From: Flavobacterium plurextorum
Lineage (GTDB): Bacteria > Bacteroidota > Bacteroidia > Flavobacteriales > Flavobacteriaceae
Assembly: GCF_002217395.1 (NCBI RefSeq)
Contig: NZ_MUHD01000033.1
Span: 38,274 to 102,273 of the forward strand
Length of the DNA: 64,000 nucleotides
Reading direction: 5' to 3'
Positions 16,721 to 25,653 of the stretch are shown in pieces. The stretch's first letter is position 1. The number at the start of each line of letters is the position of its first letter. A program made the translations under genes and the position numbers. Below the pieces are notes generated by a model, which saw only the letters and a program-made list of their open reading frames with translations, was not told where the DNA came from and made no database searches.

Positions 16721-18004
16721 TTAACTTTCAGATACAACCTCTGTTTCTTCATTACCTTCCCATTGTCCAACAACTGAAGTAGCTAATGCATTACCTAAAA
16801 CGTTTGTTGCACTTCTAAACATATCACAAAAGTGATCAATTGGCAAAATCAAGGCGATACCTTCTACAGGAATTTTAAACATTCCGCAAGTTGCAGCAAC
16901 AACAACTAAACTAGCTCTTGGCACACCTGCAATTCCTTTACTGGTTAACATTAATACTAAAAGCATTACCATTTGAGTTCCTAAATCTAAATCAACTTTA
17001 TAAAATTGAGCAATAAAAATACTCGCAAAAGTCATATACATCATACTTCCGTCTAGATTAAACGAATAACCAAGAGGCAGCATAAATGATACAATTCTAT
17101 CTTTCACACCAAAACTTTCTAATTCTTCAGTTAATTTAGGAAAAACAGCTTCACTGCTTGTAGTTCCAAAAGCAATCGCCAAAGGTCCTACAATACGTCT
17201 TAACAACTCTGTCATTCTTCCTTTTAGAAAAATATAACCTACAGCAATTAAAACAACCCATAATGTACCAATTCCAAGTAAGAAAGACCCAAAGAATTTA
17301 AAGTATGTTATAATCAACTCTTCGGCATCTCTAATTGCAAATACACCTGCAATAGCACCAAATACTCCAATTGGAGCGAAGTTCATTACATAATTCACCA
17401 TTTTCAAAACGATGTGTGACATTTTATCTAAAGCACCAATTACAGGCTTCACAGTATTTCCTAATGATGCAGCAGCCAATCCAAAAAAGATTGAAAACAC
17501 AACGATTTGCAAAATCTCATTGGTTGCCATTGCCTCAAAAATACTTTTAGGAACGATATGTTCAACAAAATTCTCGAAAGATAAGTTTTGAGTTTTCCCA
17601 GTTACCTCTGTTGCAGATGCCATATCAACATGTCCTAAGTTGATTCCAACTCCAGGTTCTAAAATATTAACATAAAACAACCCTATCAATAAGGAGATAA
17701 ATGAAGCTGTAAAAAACCATCCAAGTGCTTTTCCTCCAACCCTTCCAACTGTTTTTATATCACCTAATTTTGCAATTCCAACCACTAAAGTTGTAAAAAC
17801 TAAAGGCGAAATAATCATTTGCACCAAACGGATAAAAATAGTTGCCAGCATTTTTATTTTGTTGCTGAAAGACAACGCAGCTTCTGGCGAAATATAATGG
17901 TGCAATGTAATTCCTAGAGCTGCTCCAAGAACCATAGCAATTAAAATTTGCCCAGTTAGTCCTGAAAGAAATGATTTTTTTTTGGTTTCTGTAACTTGTT
18001 GCAT
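16721..18004 (-). CDS. Dicarboxylate/amino acid:cation symporter (DAACS family)
   Basis: Inner membrane transporter of 427 residues related to GltP/GltT/DctA. It shows the family features: N-terminal MVLGAALGITLHHY, the segment RLVQMIISPLVFTTLVVGIAKLGD, the first hairpin loop with serines around GTTSSEAVFPKLTEELE, and NLDGSMMYMTFASIFIAQ. It couples uptake of glutamate, aspartate or C4-dicarboxylates to H+ or Na+. The last segment (ILPIDHFCDMFRSATNVLGNALATSVV) carries the usual substrate-binding Asp/Arg/Asn residues. It is followed by a terminator and lies 52 bp downstream of aroC, possibly in the same transcript. Confidence 0.92.
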   Translation of the reverse strand: MQQVTETKKKSFLSGLTGQILIAMVLGAALGITLHHYISPEAALSFSNKIKMLATIFIRLVQMIISPLVFTTLVVGIAKLGDIKTVGRVGGKALGWFFTASFISLLIGLFYVNILEPGVGINLGHVDMASATEVTGKTQNLSFENFVEHIVPKSIFEAMATNEILQIVVFSIFFGLAAASLGNTVKPVIGALDKMSHIVLKMVNYVMNFAPIGVFGAIAGVFAIRDAEELIITYFKFFGSFLLGIGTLWVVLIAVGYIFLKGRMTELLRRIVGPLAIAFGTTSSEAVFPKLTEELESFGVKDRIVSFMLPLGYSFNLDGSMMYMTFASIFIAQFYKVDLDLGTQMVMLLVLMLTSKGIAGVPRASLVVVAATCGMFKIPVEGIALILPIDHFCDMFRSATNVLGNALATSVVGQWEGNEETEVVSES

Positions 18005-18056
18005 TAATTTGTTTTTTAATTATTAAAATATAAGACCCTCACTGTCTTAACTTTTA

Positions 18057-19115
18057 TTAATATGTTTTGTTGATTAAATAAAAATCAGCCAAAACAATTG
18101 CGGCCATTGCTTCAACAATTGGCACAGCACGAGGGACAACGCACGGATCATGACGTCCTTTTCCGGTCATTGGTGTTATGTTTCCTTTATTATCAAGTGA
18201 ATCTTGAGTTTGCATAATTGTAGCAACCGGTTTAAAAGCAACTCTAAAATAGATATCCATTCCGTTGCTGATTCCACCTTGAATTCCACCTGAAAGATTT
18301 GTTTTTGTAGTTCCGTCAGGATTATATAAATCGTTATGTTCGCTTCCTTTCATTTCAGATCCAGAAAATCCGCTTCCGTATTCAAAACCTTTAACTGCAT
18401 TTATAGAGAGCATCGCTTTTCCTAATTCAGCATGTAATTTATCAAATACCGGCTCTCCTAAACCAACTGGAACATTTTGAATTACGCAAGACACAACACC
18501 TCCAACGGTATCTCCTTGTTTGCGAATATCACGAATATATTCTTCCATAATTGCTGCTGATTTTTCGTCTGGACAGCGAACTGGATTGCTTTCGATTTTA
18601 GAAAAATCTAAATCTTGATAAGGTGTATCTAAATGAATAGGTCCAACGGAAGAAACGTAAGCATTAATTTTAATTTCAGGCAGCATTTGTTTTGCAATTG
18701 CTCCTGCTACAACTCTGCTTGCCGTTTCACGTGCAGAACTTCTTCCGCCGCCGCGATAATCACGAAAACCATATTTTTGATCATACACATAATCAGCATG
18801 ACTTGGTCTGTAATTATCTTTTATATGCGAATAGTCGTCTGACTTTTGGTTGGTGTTTGGAATAATAAAACCTATTGGTGTTCCGGTAGTTTTACCTTCA
18901 AAAATTCCAGATAAAAACTGAACTGCATCTGGTTCTTTACGTTGGGTAACAATTGCTGACTGTCCTGGTTTTCTGCGAGACATTTCAACTTCAATTGCTT
19001 CTAAATCAAGTTCAATTCCTGATGGACAACCGTCTATAATTCCGCCTAAAGCTTCACCATGAGATTCTCCAAATGTCGTAACTTTATATAGGGTGCCGTA
19101 GCTATTTCCTGCCAT
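18057..19115 (-). CDS. aroC: Chorismate synthase
   Basis: Last shikimate pathway enzyme, making chorismate from 5-enolpyruvylshikimate-3-phosphate with reduced FMN. The 352 residues match the family length. Diagnostic motifs are [18 protein letters not shown] (signature 1), [36 protein letters not shown]-like region (about 103-138, shown with a Val in the last part), and the C-terminal [20 protein letters not shown]. The start gives [10 protein letters not shown], a typical N-terminus. It is divergent from the phosphoesterase gene at 19303, and no other aromatic pathway gene is nearby. Confidence 0.97.
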   Translation of the reverse strand: [352 protein letters not shown]

Positions 19116-19302
19116 TGTTATTTGTTTTGAGCAAATGTAAGTTTTATGAATTAAATTAAAAAATTTAAAATTGTTATTGTTAATTAAAGATCAAACAAAT
19201 AAAAATCACAATTTATTAAAACTGCAGCCAAATTAGTAACCTTTTGATAAAACCGTTTTACGAAGAGATTCTTTTATTTGCTAAACTTCAAATTAATAAA
19301 AA

Positions 19303-20124
19303 TTGAAAAAAAGAAATGTTGAATTGGTCATTATCTCAGATGTCCACTTAGGAACTTACGGAAGTCACGCCAAAGAATTAAACAACTATTTATCAAGCAT
19401 TAAACCTAAAACTTTAATACTTAACGGAGATATAATTGATGCGTGGCAGTTTAGAAAATCTTACTTTCCTAAATCGCATTTAAGAGTTATACAACGTATA
19501 ATAGGAATGGCTTCTAAAGGAACAAAAGTCTATTATATTACTGGAAATCATGATGAAATTCTCCGAAAATTCAGCGACATGAATCTAGGAAATTTTAGTT
19601 TGGTTGATAAATTAGTTTTAGAATTAGATGATAAAAAAGCTTGGATTTTTCACGGAGATGTATTTGATGCTTCTGTTCAACACTCAAAATGGATTGCAAA
19701 ACTAGGCGGCTTAGGATATGATTATTTAATTTTGAGTAATCGTTTTGCTAATTGGTGTTTGGCAAAACTAGGTCGAGAACCTTACTCTTTCTCAAAAAAA
19801 ATAAAAGCCAGCGTAAAAAAAGCTGTTAAGTTCATCTCAGATTTTGAAACCACTGCAACTGATTTGGCTATCGAAAAAAATTACGATTATGTAATCTGCG
19901 GACATATTCACGAGCCCAAAATAGTTACAAAAGAAAACAAACACGGATCAACATTATATTTAAACTCCGGTGACTGGATCGAAAATTTGACAGCATTAGA
20001 ATATCATAAAAAACGCTGGAAATTATATTCTTATACAGAAAGTAATTTTTCAGAAGAAGAAAATCTTTTCGAAATGGAAGACATTATTACCTCTCAATTA
20101 ATCTCATCAATAATTCTTAAATAG
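19303..20124 (+). CDS. LpxH-like metallophosphoesterase (UDP-2,3-diacylglucosamine diphosphatase family)
   Basis: A 273-residue calcineurin-like phosphoesterase. Metal motifs are complete: DVHLG near residue 12, NGDIIDAW, GNHDE, HGDVFD and CGHIHEP. The overall form resembles the YbbF/LpxH type that removes UMP from UDP-diacylglucosamine in lipid A synthesis, but the family also holds other hydrolases. The insertion AKLGREPYSFSKKIKASVKKAVKF is a positively charged helical cap suited to a membrane surface. The start is a TTG (MKKRNVELVIISD); no ATG is near. It stands alone, divergent from aroC. Confidence 0.82.
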   Translation: MKKRNVELVIISDVHLGTYGSHAKELNNYLSSIKPKTLILNGDIIDAWQFRKSYFPKSHLRVIQRIIGMASKGTKVYYITGNHDEILRKFSDMNLGNFSLVDKLVLELDDKKAWIFHGDVFDASVQHSKWIAKLGGLGYDYLILSNRFANWCLAKLGREPYSFSKKIKASVKKAVKFISDFETTATDLAIEKNYDYVICGHIHEPKIVTKENKHGSTLYLNSGDWIENLTALEYHKKRWKLYSYTESNFSEEENLFEMEDIITSQLISSIILK

Positions 20125-20239
20125 TTAACATATAGCAAACCACTACTTTTAGGTTAATTTACAACGTTTCAAATGTTGCGAAATGTGAATTATATAACAA
20201 TTTCCAAAAATCTTATACGTTCTTGAATTACGAGAACTA

Positions 20240-20247
20240 TACATTTG
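20240..20247 (+). promoter_or_regulatory. -7 box upstream of the small barrel gene
   Basis: TACATTTG fits TAnnTTTG and lies 24 nt before the ATG at 20271. The expected upstream TTG is not at ideal spacing. Confidence 0.45.
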
Positions 20248-20270
20248 AAAAAAATTAATTTAACCATTTT

Positions 20271-20768
20271 ATGAAAAAGATTATTCTATCTGCCATTATG
20301 CTATTAGGATTAGCATTTACGGCTCAATCACAAGAAATTTCAAAAAACGCTCTTGGTATACGTTTAGGCGACAATAACGGTTTTGGAGGTGAAGTATCTT
20401 ACCAACTGGGATTAAATCAAAAAAATAGACTTGAATTTGATTTAGGATGGAGAAACAGCAGCGATGTTGACGCCATTAAAGGTGTTGCTTTATACCAATG
20501 GGTTTGGAACATTGACGGCGGTTTTAACTGGTATGCTGGTGTTGGTGGTGGATTAGCCGCATGGGATCATGATTATTACAATAACAACTACAAATATAAC
20601 GACAGCGGAACTTATGTTTTTGCAGCTGGAGATATTGGTATAGAATACAGATTTAGTGAAGTGCCAATTACATTATCATTAGATGCCAGACCTGAAATTG
20701 GTTCTGGATATTATGATGATGACAACTTCGGATTTGATGTTGGCCTTGGTGTTAAATTTAGATTTTAA
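20271..20768 (+). CDS. Small outer membrane beta-barrel protein
   Basis: A 165-residue secreted protein: signal peptide MKKIILSAIMLLGLAFTAQSQ, then about eight amphipathic strands with Gly and aromatic residues (LGIRLGDNNGFGGEVSYQLG, FNWYAGVGGGLAAWDHDYY, IGIEYRFSEVPITLSLDARPEI), ending in GLGVKFRF with the terminal Phe typical of barrel proteins. It is probably an eight-stranded outer membrane barrel of the OmpX/OmpW sort. A loop rich in Asp, Tyr and Asn (DHDYYNNNYKYND) may be exposed. The function is unknown. A promoter box precedes it and a strong terminator follows. Confidence 0.85.
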   Translation: MKKIILSAIMLLGLAFTAQSQEISKNALGIRLGDNNGFGGEVSYQLGLNQKNRLEFDLGWRNSSDVDAIKGVALYQWVWNIDGGFNWYAGVGGGLAAWDHDYYNNNYKYNDSGTYVFAAGDIGIEYRFSEVPITLSLDARPEIGSGYYDDDNFGFDVGLGVKFRF

Positions 20769-20794
20769 TCAAAAAAAATCAACAACTAAAAAAG

Positions 20795-20831
20795 AAAAAA
20801 CCTGCCGTTTTAAATACGGCAGGTTTTTTTT
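20795..20831 (+). terminator. Terminator after the barrel gene
   Basis: AAACCTGCCGT pairs with ACGGCAGGTTT around TTTAAAT, followed by a T run. Confidence 0.88.
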
Positions 20832-20885
20832 ATGCTTAAAAAAACAAGAAACACTTGCTTTAAAATCCTAAATACTTACAGTGTA

Positions 20886-21308
20886 TTATTTGATAATAAT
20901 TTCTTTCTTAGAGTGTATTTTCACAACTGTATACGGATATGTAATAACCTGCATAACCATTGCATCTTTAGCCGGACTGTTTTCTTTTACAGTTATAATA
21001 ATATTTTTATCTGTTTCCTCGACTTTATCAACTCCAATAGAATAACCTCCTGTATTTTTCTCTCCCATATTTAAAATAATATAGTTGGAATTATTAATAT
21101 CAGTCTGTTTCATTTTGTCAGCCAAAAGCGGATCATTTTCTAACATTTTGATTTCGTTTGGCTCGGTCAAAATCTCATAAAACTTAATATTTCCACCGCC
21201 GTCAGACTGTTCCGTTAAAATCTCATACAAACCTTTTGAATCTGATGTTTTTTTAACACCGCAGGAAATCAAAACAAAAAGGACTAGAACCGAAATTACT
21301 TTTTTCAT
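20886..21308 (-). CDS. PrcB-C-like lipoprotein
   Basis: A 140-residue lipoprotein (signal peptide MKKVISVLVLFVLISCG with lipobox Cys16). The C-terminal half (NMGEKNTGGYSIGVDKVEE, then MQVITYPYTVVKIH) resembles the PrcB_C domain (PF14343), first seen in a subunit that stabilises a spirochaete protease complex. Function here is unknown. It sits directly upstream of nothing on its strand except the bshA gene 25 bp away, which reads in the same direction and ends just before this gene starts, so the two are probably co-transcribed with bshA first. Confidence 0.75.
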   Translation of the reverse strand: MKKVISVLVLFVLISCGVKKTSDSKGLYEILTEQSDGGGNIKFYEILTEPNEIKMLENDPLLADKMKQTDINNSNYIILNMGEKNTGGYSIGVDKVEETDKNIIITVKENSPAKDAMVMQVITYPYTVVKIHSKKEIIIK

Positions 21309-21333
21309 TTACGCTTATATTATTTAAAAACTT

Positions 21334-22470
21334 TTACTCTTTATAATCATCTATTGCTTTTTGATACAAAGCTTCATACTTAGGCAAGATGTTTTTAATA
21401 TCAAACTTTTTAGCAACCTCTAAAGCGTTTAATTTAAATTGATTCAGAGTTTCATCGTCTTTTAAAATTTTAATAGCATTGGCAGCCATTTCCTCGACAT
21501 TTCCAACATTACTTAAATAACCAGAAACTCCATCAAAATTAACTTCAGGCAAACCTCCAGAATTACTTGAAATAACAGGAACTCCGCAAGCCATTGCTTC
21601 TAATGCAGCAAGACCAAAACTTTCTGTTTCTGATGGAAGTAAAAACAAATCGGTAAAACATAAAATTTTATCAATCTCGTTGCTGTTTCCAAAGAAGATT
21701 ACTTTATCATAAATCCCCAATTCCATGCACAAAACCTCTGCTTTTTCTTTCTCAGGCCCATCTCCCACCATCATTAATTTAGCAGGCATTACTTTCTGAA
21801 TATTATAAAAAATCTTAATAATATCCGGAATACGTTTTACCTTTCTAAAATTACTAATATGTGTTATGATTCGCTCATCTTCTTTTGCCATTACATAACG
21901 ATGACATGGCACAGTTGGATCTTTCTTAACTTTATCCAATTCAATAAAATTCGGGATTACCTTAATTTTATTTTTGATTTTGAACAGTTTCAAAGTATCA
22001 TCTTTCAAACTTTGCGAAACTGATGTCACATAATCTGATTTATTGATACTAAAAGTTACAGCAGGTTTATAAAACGGATGATTTCCTACCAGCGTAATAT
22101 CTGTTCCGTGAAGCGTTGTAATCATTGGCAGATTAATTCCTTCATTTTTCAGCATTTGTTTCGCCATATAACCCGCATAAGCGTGAGGGATTGCGTAATG
22201 CACATGAAGAACTTCGATTTTATACAATTTCACCATATCGACCAATTTACTTGACAAAGCCAATTCGTAAGGTTGATAATGAAAAAGTGGATATTCTGGA
22301 ACGTTTACTTCGTGATAATGAACATTCGGATTTAAAAGCGCCAACCTAACCGGCTGACTATATGTTATAAAGTGTATTTCGTGTCCGCGTCTGGCTAATT
22401 CAAGGCCTAGTTCTGTTGCAACTACACCACTACCGCCAAATGTTGGATAACAAACTATTGCTATTTTCAT
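21334..22470 (-). CDS. bshA: N-acetyl-alpha-D-glucosaminyl L-malate synthase BshA
   Basis: GT4 glycosyltransferase that joins GlcNAc from UDP-GlcNAc to L-malate, the first step of bacillithiol synthesis. The 378-residue length and the N-terminus MKIAIVCYPTFGGSGVVATELG are typical of BshA, as are HVHYAIPHAYAGYMAKQML, TTLHGTDITLVG, the donor site SNFRKVKRIPDII, and FLLPSETESFGLAALEAMACGVPVI with the ExxxxxxxE element. It implies bacillithiol as the cell's thiol; bshB and bshC are not in this window. The upstream 340-bp gap carries a structured repeat and a short tandem repeat. Confidence 0.95.
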   Translation of the reverse strand: MKIAIVCYPTFGGSGVVATELGLELARRGHEIHFITYSQPVRLALLNPNVHYHEVNVPEYPLFHYQPYELALSSKLVDMVKLYKIEVLHVHYAIPHAYAGYMAKQMLKNEGINLPMITTLHGTDITLVGNHPFYKPAVTFSINKSDYVTSVSQSLKDDTLKLFKIKNKIKVIPNFIELDKVKKDPTVPCHRYVMAKEDERIITHISNFRKVKRIPDIIKIFYNIQKVMPAKLMMVGDGPEKEKAEVLCMELGIYDKVIFFGNSNEIDKILCFTDLFLLPSETESFGLAALEAMACGVPVISSNSGGLPEVNFDGVSGYLSNVGNVEEMAANAIKILKDDETLNQFKLNALEVAKKFDIKNILPKYEALYQKAIDDYKE

Positions 22471-22594
22471 GTATAAAATTTAATTCTACGAAAATACTCA
22501 AAAATACTGTTTAATTACCCTTTTCAATTGTTAGATTTTTGACAAAATTAGATTAATTCTAGTGAGTTTTTTCTCTAGAAGCAGAACCATATCG

Positions 22595-22690
22595 GCCGGA
22601 AGAAACTTCAGTCCCGCTGTACGCTCTATCTTTTCCTGTCTAAAGAAGCCAGAAAAAGGATATCGCTTCCATCGGGGCTAGATTAGACGT
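22595..22690 (-). repeat. Structured intergenic repeat, copy 2 (Flavo-1-like, tentative)
   Basis: On the minus strand: TAGCCCCGATGGAAGCG, then ATATCCTTTTTCTG, a loop, then CAGGAAAAGATAGAGCG and GCGGGACT. ATCCTTTT pairs with AAAAGAT, CTG with CAG, and the outer AGCCCCG with CGGGACT (one mismatch). The core TATCCTTTT...AAAAGATAnAGC is shared with the element at 7035-7137. It lies between the small conserved gene at 22811 and bshA, so it is either the 3' end of one transcript or the bshA leader. Confidence 0.6.
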
Positions 22691-22737
22691 TTTGTTTTTA
22701 TAAGAACATGCTTAAACCAACTTTGACAAACTTTCGC

Positions 22738-22778
22738 AAAAACCTGAAACTTGAAACCTGAAACCTGAAACTTAAAGT
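22738..22778. repeat. Tandem heptamer CTGAAAC
   Basis: About five adjacent copies of YYTGAAAC/TTGAAAC (CTGAAAC, TTGAAAC, CTGAAAC, CTGAAAC, then TTAAAGT). It occupies the 3' end region of the gene at 22811. No function is visible. Confidence 0.6.
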
Positions 22779-22810
22779 TTCATGCCTTTTAAATATTTTA
22801 CAAATTACTC

Positions 22811-23293
22811 TTAGAAAAATCTGCTGTGCCAGCTGTCGGCAGCAGGAACTTCCCAAGATTCATTAAATTCTTCAATATTGTTGACTAAGTTATTGAAAAC
22901 AATTGTGTTCTCAGAAACTGATTTATCCTTTACCATTTTCTTGAAATCAATTAATGGTTTATGTGCGATATGTTCTCCAAGTTTAAAAGTAACGTTCATT
23001 TTATCTAACAAATCAACGTTATATTTTTTTTCTAAACCTTGAATAAACTCAACCGAACTATCAATCGAGCAACCTGTAGCAGCTTGCACTTCTTGATTAA
23101 CTGCTAATATGATAAAACGATTGTATTTAAGTAAAAATGAAGCTTCAAGACTTGTTCCGTGTGCGGCCCATTCTTCAACAAAAGCTTTCAAATCGGTTTC
23201 GATTTCAGAAAATTCTTCCTCAGAAAATTTTCTGTTCGATTGGTAAATCCAAACTCTAGATTCACCAGGTAAATTTTCAAAAGGTATATACAT
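22811..23293 (-). CDS. Conserved Bacteroidota protein of unknown function
   Basis: A 160-residue cytosolic protein without signal peptide. From memory, relatives are often labelled 'ABC transporter ATPase', but there is no Walker A, signature or Walker B motif, so that name is not supported. Visible features are MYIPFENLPGESRVWIYQSNRKF at the N-terminus (shortened here), a region LKYNRFIILAVNQEVQAATGCSIDSSVEF with a single Cys in a TGCSID motif, and the C-terminus PAADSWHSRFF. It closes the run of Fe-S and envelope genes on the minus strand, 97 bp after the CCG-domain gene. Confidence 0.8.
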   Translation of the reverse strand: MYIPFENLPGESRVWIYQSNRKFSEEEFSEIETDLKAFVEEWAAHGTSLEASFLLKYNRFIILAVNQEVQAATGCSIDSSVEFIQGLEKKYNVDLLDKMNVTFKLGEHIAHKPLIDFKKMVKDKSVSENTIVFNNLVNNIEEFNESWEVPAADSWHSRFF

Positions 23294-23390
23294 TTTTAAA
23301 TTTTAGATTTTAAATTATAAATTTTAGATTTTTAAAGAGTTTTGAATAAACCTTTGCTCTTTTGAATCTTTTCCACTTTGCACCTTAAAA

Positions 23391-24182
23391 CTATAGATCT
23401 TGTGCATTAGCAATTAATTCTGCAATATCCAGCACTTTTACCTGCCCTTCTTTTTCTTGATGCTTGATACCATCTGTCAACATTGTATTACAGAAAGGAC
23501 ATCCTGCCGCAATAATATCTGGTTTCACTTCTAAAGCGTCTTCTGTACGTAATACATTAACTTCTTTATTTCCTGGTTCAGCATCTTTAAACATTTGCGC
23601 GCCACCAGCTCCACAGCATAATCCATTAGCTTTAGAACGCTTCATTTCGACTAATTCAACATCTAACTTCTGAATTAAATCTCTTGGAGCTTCATAAACT
23701 TTATTTGCTCTTCCTAGGTAACAAGGATCGTGAAAAGTGATTCTTTTTCCTTTAAATTGTCCGCCTTCTACAGTAAGTCTTCCATCATCAATTAATGATT
23801 TTAAAAACTCTGTATGATGAATAACTTCATAGTTTCCACCTAATTCTGGATATTCATTTTTTAAAGTATTAAAACAGTGCGGACAAGCGGTAACAATTTT
23901 TTTTGCTTCATAGGCATTCAAAACCTCGATATTCATCATGGCCTGCATTTGAAACAAAAATTCATTTCCAGCACGTTTTGCAGGATCACCAGTACAGCTT
24001 TCCTCTGCACCCAAAACTGCAAATGAAACATTAGTACGGTTTAATATGCGTACAAATGCTTTTGTGATTTTTTTTGCTCTATCATCAAAACTCCCAGCGC
24101 AACCTACCCAGAATAAAACTTCTGGCTGTATTCCCTGAGCTAGCATTTCAGCCATTGTTGGCACTACTAAATTTTCTGACAT
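23391..24182 (-). CDS. CCG-domain Fe-S oxidoreductase subunit (HdrB/GlpC-like)
   Basis: A 263-residue soluble protein with two cysteine-rich CCG domains. The first holds FWVGCAGSFDDRAKK and ACPHCFNTLKNEYPELGG; the second holds FHDPCYLGR, GLCCGAGGAQMF and AAGCPFCNTMLTDG. This is the arrangement of HdrB and of the catalytic or electron-carrying parts of succinate, glycerol-3-phosphate and lactate oxidoreductases. The electron acceptor side is probably the membrane Fe-S protein encoded 128 bp upstream. The substrate is unknown. It is probably co-transcribed with that gene. Confidence 0.88.
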   Translation of the reverse strand: MSENLVVPTMAEMLAQGIQPEVLFWVGCAGSFDDRAKKITKAFVRILNRTNVSFAVLGAEESCTGDPAKRAGNEFLFQMQAMMNIEVLNAYEAKKIVTACPHCFNTLKNEYPELGGNYEVIHHTEFLKSLIDDGRLTVEGGQFKGKRITFHDPCYLGRANKVYEAPRDLIQKLDVELVEMKRSKANGLCCGAGGAQMFKDAEPGNKEVNVLRTEDALEVKPDIIAAGCPFCNTMLTDGIKHQEKEGQVKVLDIAELIANAQDL

Positions 24183-24198
24183 CTTTTTTTGTTGTTAA

Positions 24199-24226
24199 AT
24201 CGGTTAATCGTTTATTTGGTTAATCG
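24199..24226. repeat. Short direct repeat GGTTAATCG
   Basis: Two copies of GGTTAATCG separated by nine bases in the gap between the two Fe-S genes. It may be a chance or low-complexity feature. Confidence 0.4.
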
Positions 24227-24310
24227 CACTCTTTGCTATTACCTACTAAAAACCTTACTATTTTTATTCAAATCGCTTAAACAGTTAAAGAAATAACCAA
24301 TTAAACTTTT

Positions 24311-25648
24311 CTAATTTTCGTTTTTCCAATTTAAACGGTCTTGCTGACTGTATTGCCAAGGAGCACCGTTATTTTCAATATTAGTCATCATTGCATTCAA
24401 TGACATTGGCGCAGCACTCTGCTCCATCACTAAATAACGACGCATATCCATAATAATAGACAACGGACTAATATTAACAGGACATTCTTCTACGCAGGCA
24501 TTACATGAAGTACAAGCCCACAATTCTTCCGGTGTAATATAATCGTTTAATAAGGTTTTATTATCTGGTACAAAAACACCTTTATTAGCGTCGATATTAT
24601 TTCCTACTTCTGTTAAACGGTCTCTTGTATCCATCATAATTTTACGTGGAGACAATTTCTTTCCTGTTTGATTTGCTGGACAAGATGATGTACAGCGTCC
24701 GCATTCTGTACAAGTATAAGCATTCAACAATTGAACCCAATTTAAATCCTGAACATCGCTCGCTCCAAACTTACTCGGAGCTGCATTTTCATCAACAGGA
24801 GCAGCTGCAAATGGATCTGCATTTGGATCCATCATTAACTTAACTTCCTTTGTTACAGAAGCTAAATTATCAAACTGACCTTCTGGATTTAAATTTGCAA
24901 AATAAGTATTAGGGAAAGCTAAAAGAATGTGCAAATGTTTTGAGAAGTATAAATAGTTCATAAAAACTAAAATACCCGCAATATGCAGCCACCAAAAAGC
25001 TTCAAACAATAATGAAACTAATTCGTTTGACATTCCATTAAAAATTGGAGCAATAAACTGACTTACTGGAAAACTTCCTGCTTTATGAAAATGAGAAAAT
25101 CCGCCTGGAACATTCTGCAAATGCAAATCGGAAGCATTCATCAATAAAAACAAAAGCATCAAAACGGTTTCAAAATACAAAATATAATTTGCATCGCTTT
25201 TAGGAAATCCGTTTAAGTCAGGATTTATAAAACGTTTAAGTCTAATAACGTTTCTTCTAATCCAGAAAACTACAACAGCAAAAATTACAAGTATTGCCAG
25301 TATTTCAAAAGAAGCTATTAAAACATCATAAACCACACCTAAATAAGGCGCAAAAATTCTATGAGTTCCAAATAACCCATCTATAATAATTTCAAGTAAC
25401 TCGATATTAATAATTATGAAACCTACATATACAAAGATATGAAGTATTCCAGCTACAGGGCGTCTCACCATTTTTGACTGCCCAAGAGCAATCATTGCCA
25501 TGTTTTTCCAGCGCGCTTTAGAATTATCCTTTCGATTTACATCTACTCCCAAGTTAATGTTTCGGATGATTTTTTTCACGCTCGCTGCAAAAAAACCAAA
25601 ACCAACTATAAGAAGTATGGCGAACAAAATATTATCTAAATAACTCAT
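24311..25648 (-). CDS. Membrane Fe-S protein (HdrC/DsrK-like 4Fe-4S dicluster with membrane domain)
   Basis: A 445-residue protein. The N-terminal 260 residues have about six hydrophobic helices with His residues suitable for heme (AGILHIFVYVGF, LLFEAFWWLHIAGILVFM), like a NarI-type cytochrome b domain. The C-terminal part has two 4Fe-4S motifs: CTECGRCTSSCPANQTG and CTSCNACVEECPVNISP. It is probably the membrane partner of the CCG-domain protein and would pass electrons to or from menaquinone. It lies 5 nt after the MCE gene stop, so transcription and perhaps translation are coupled to an envelope lipid-transport gene. Confidence 0.88.
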   Translation of the reverse strand: MSYLDNILFAILLIVGFGFFAASVKKIIRNINLGVDVNRKDNSKARWKNMAMIALGQSKMVRRPVAGILHIFVYVGFIIINIELLEIIIDGLFGTHRIFAPYLGVVYDVLIASFEILAILVIFAVVVFWIRRNVIRLKRFINPDLNGFPKSDANYILYFETVLMLLFLLMNASDLHLQNVPGGFSHFHKAGSFPVSQFIAPIFNGMSNELVSLLFEAFWWLHIAGILVFMNYLYFSKHLHILLAFPNTYFANLNPEGQFDNLASVTKEVKLMMDPNADPFAAAPVDENAAPSKFGASDVQDLNWVQLLNAYTCTECGRCTSSCPANQTGKKLSPRKIMMDTRDRLTEVGNNIDANKGVFVPDNKTLLNDYITPEELWACTSCNACVEECPVNISPLSIIMDMRRYLVMEQSAAPMSLNAMMTNIENNGAPWQYSQQDRLNWKNEN

Positions 25649-25653
25649 TACAA

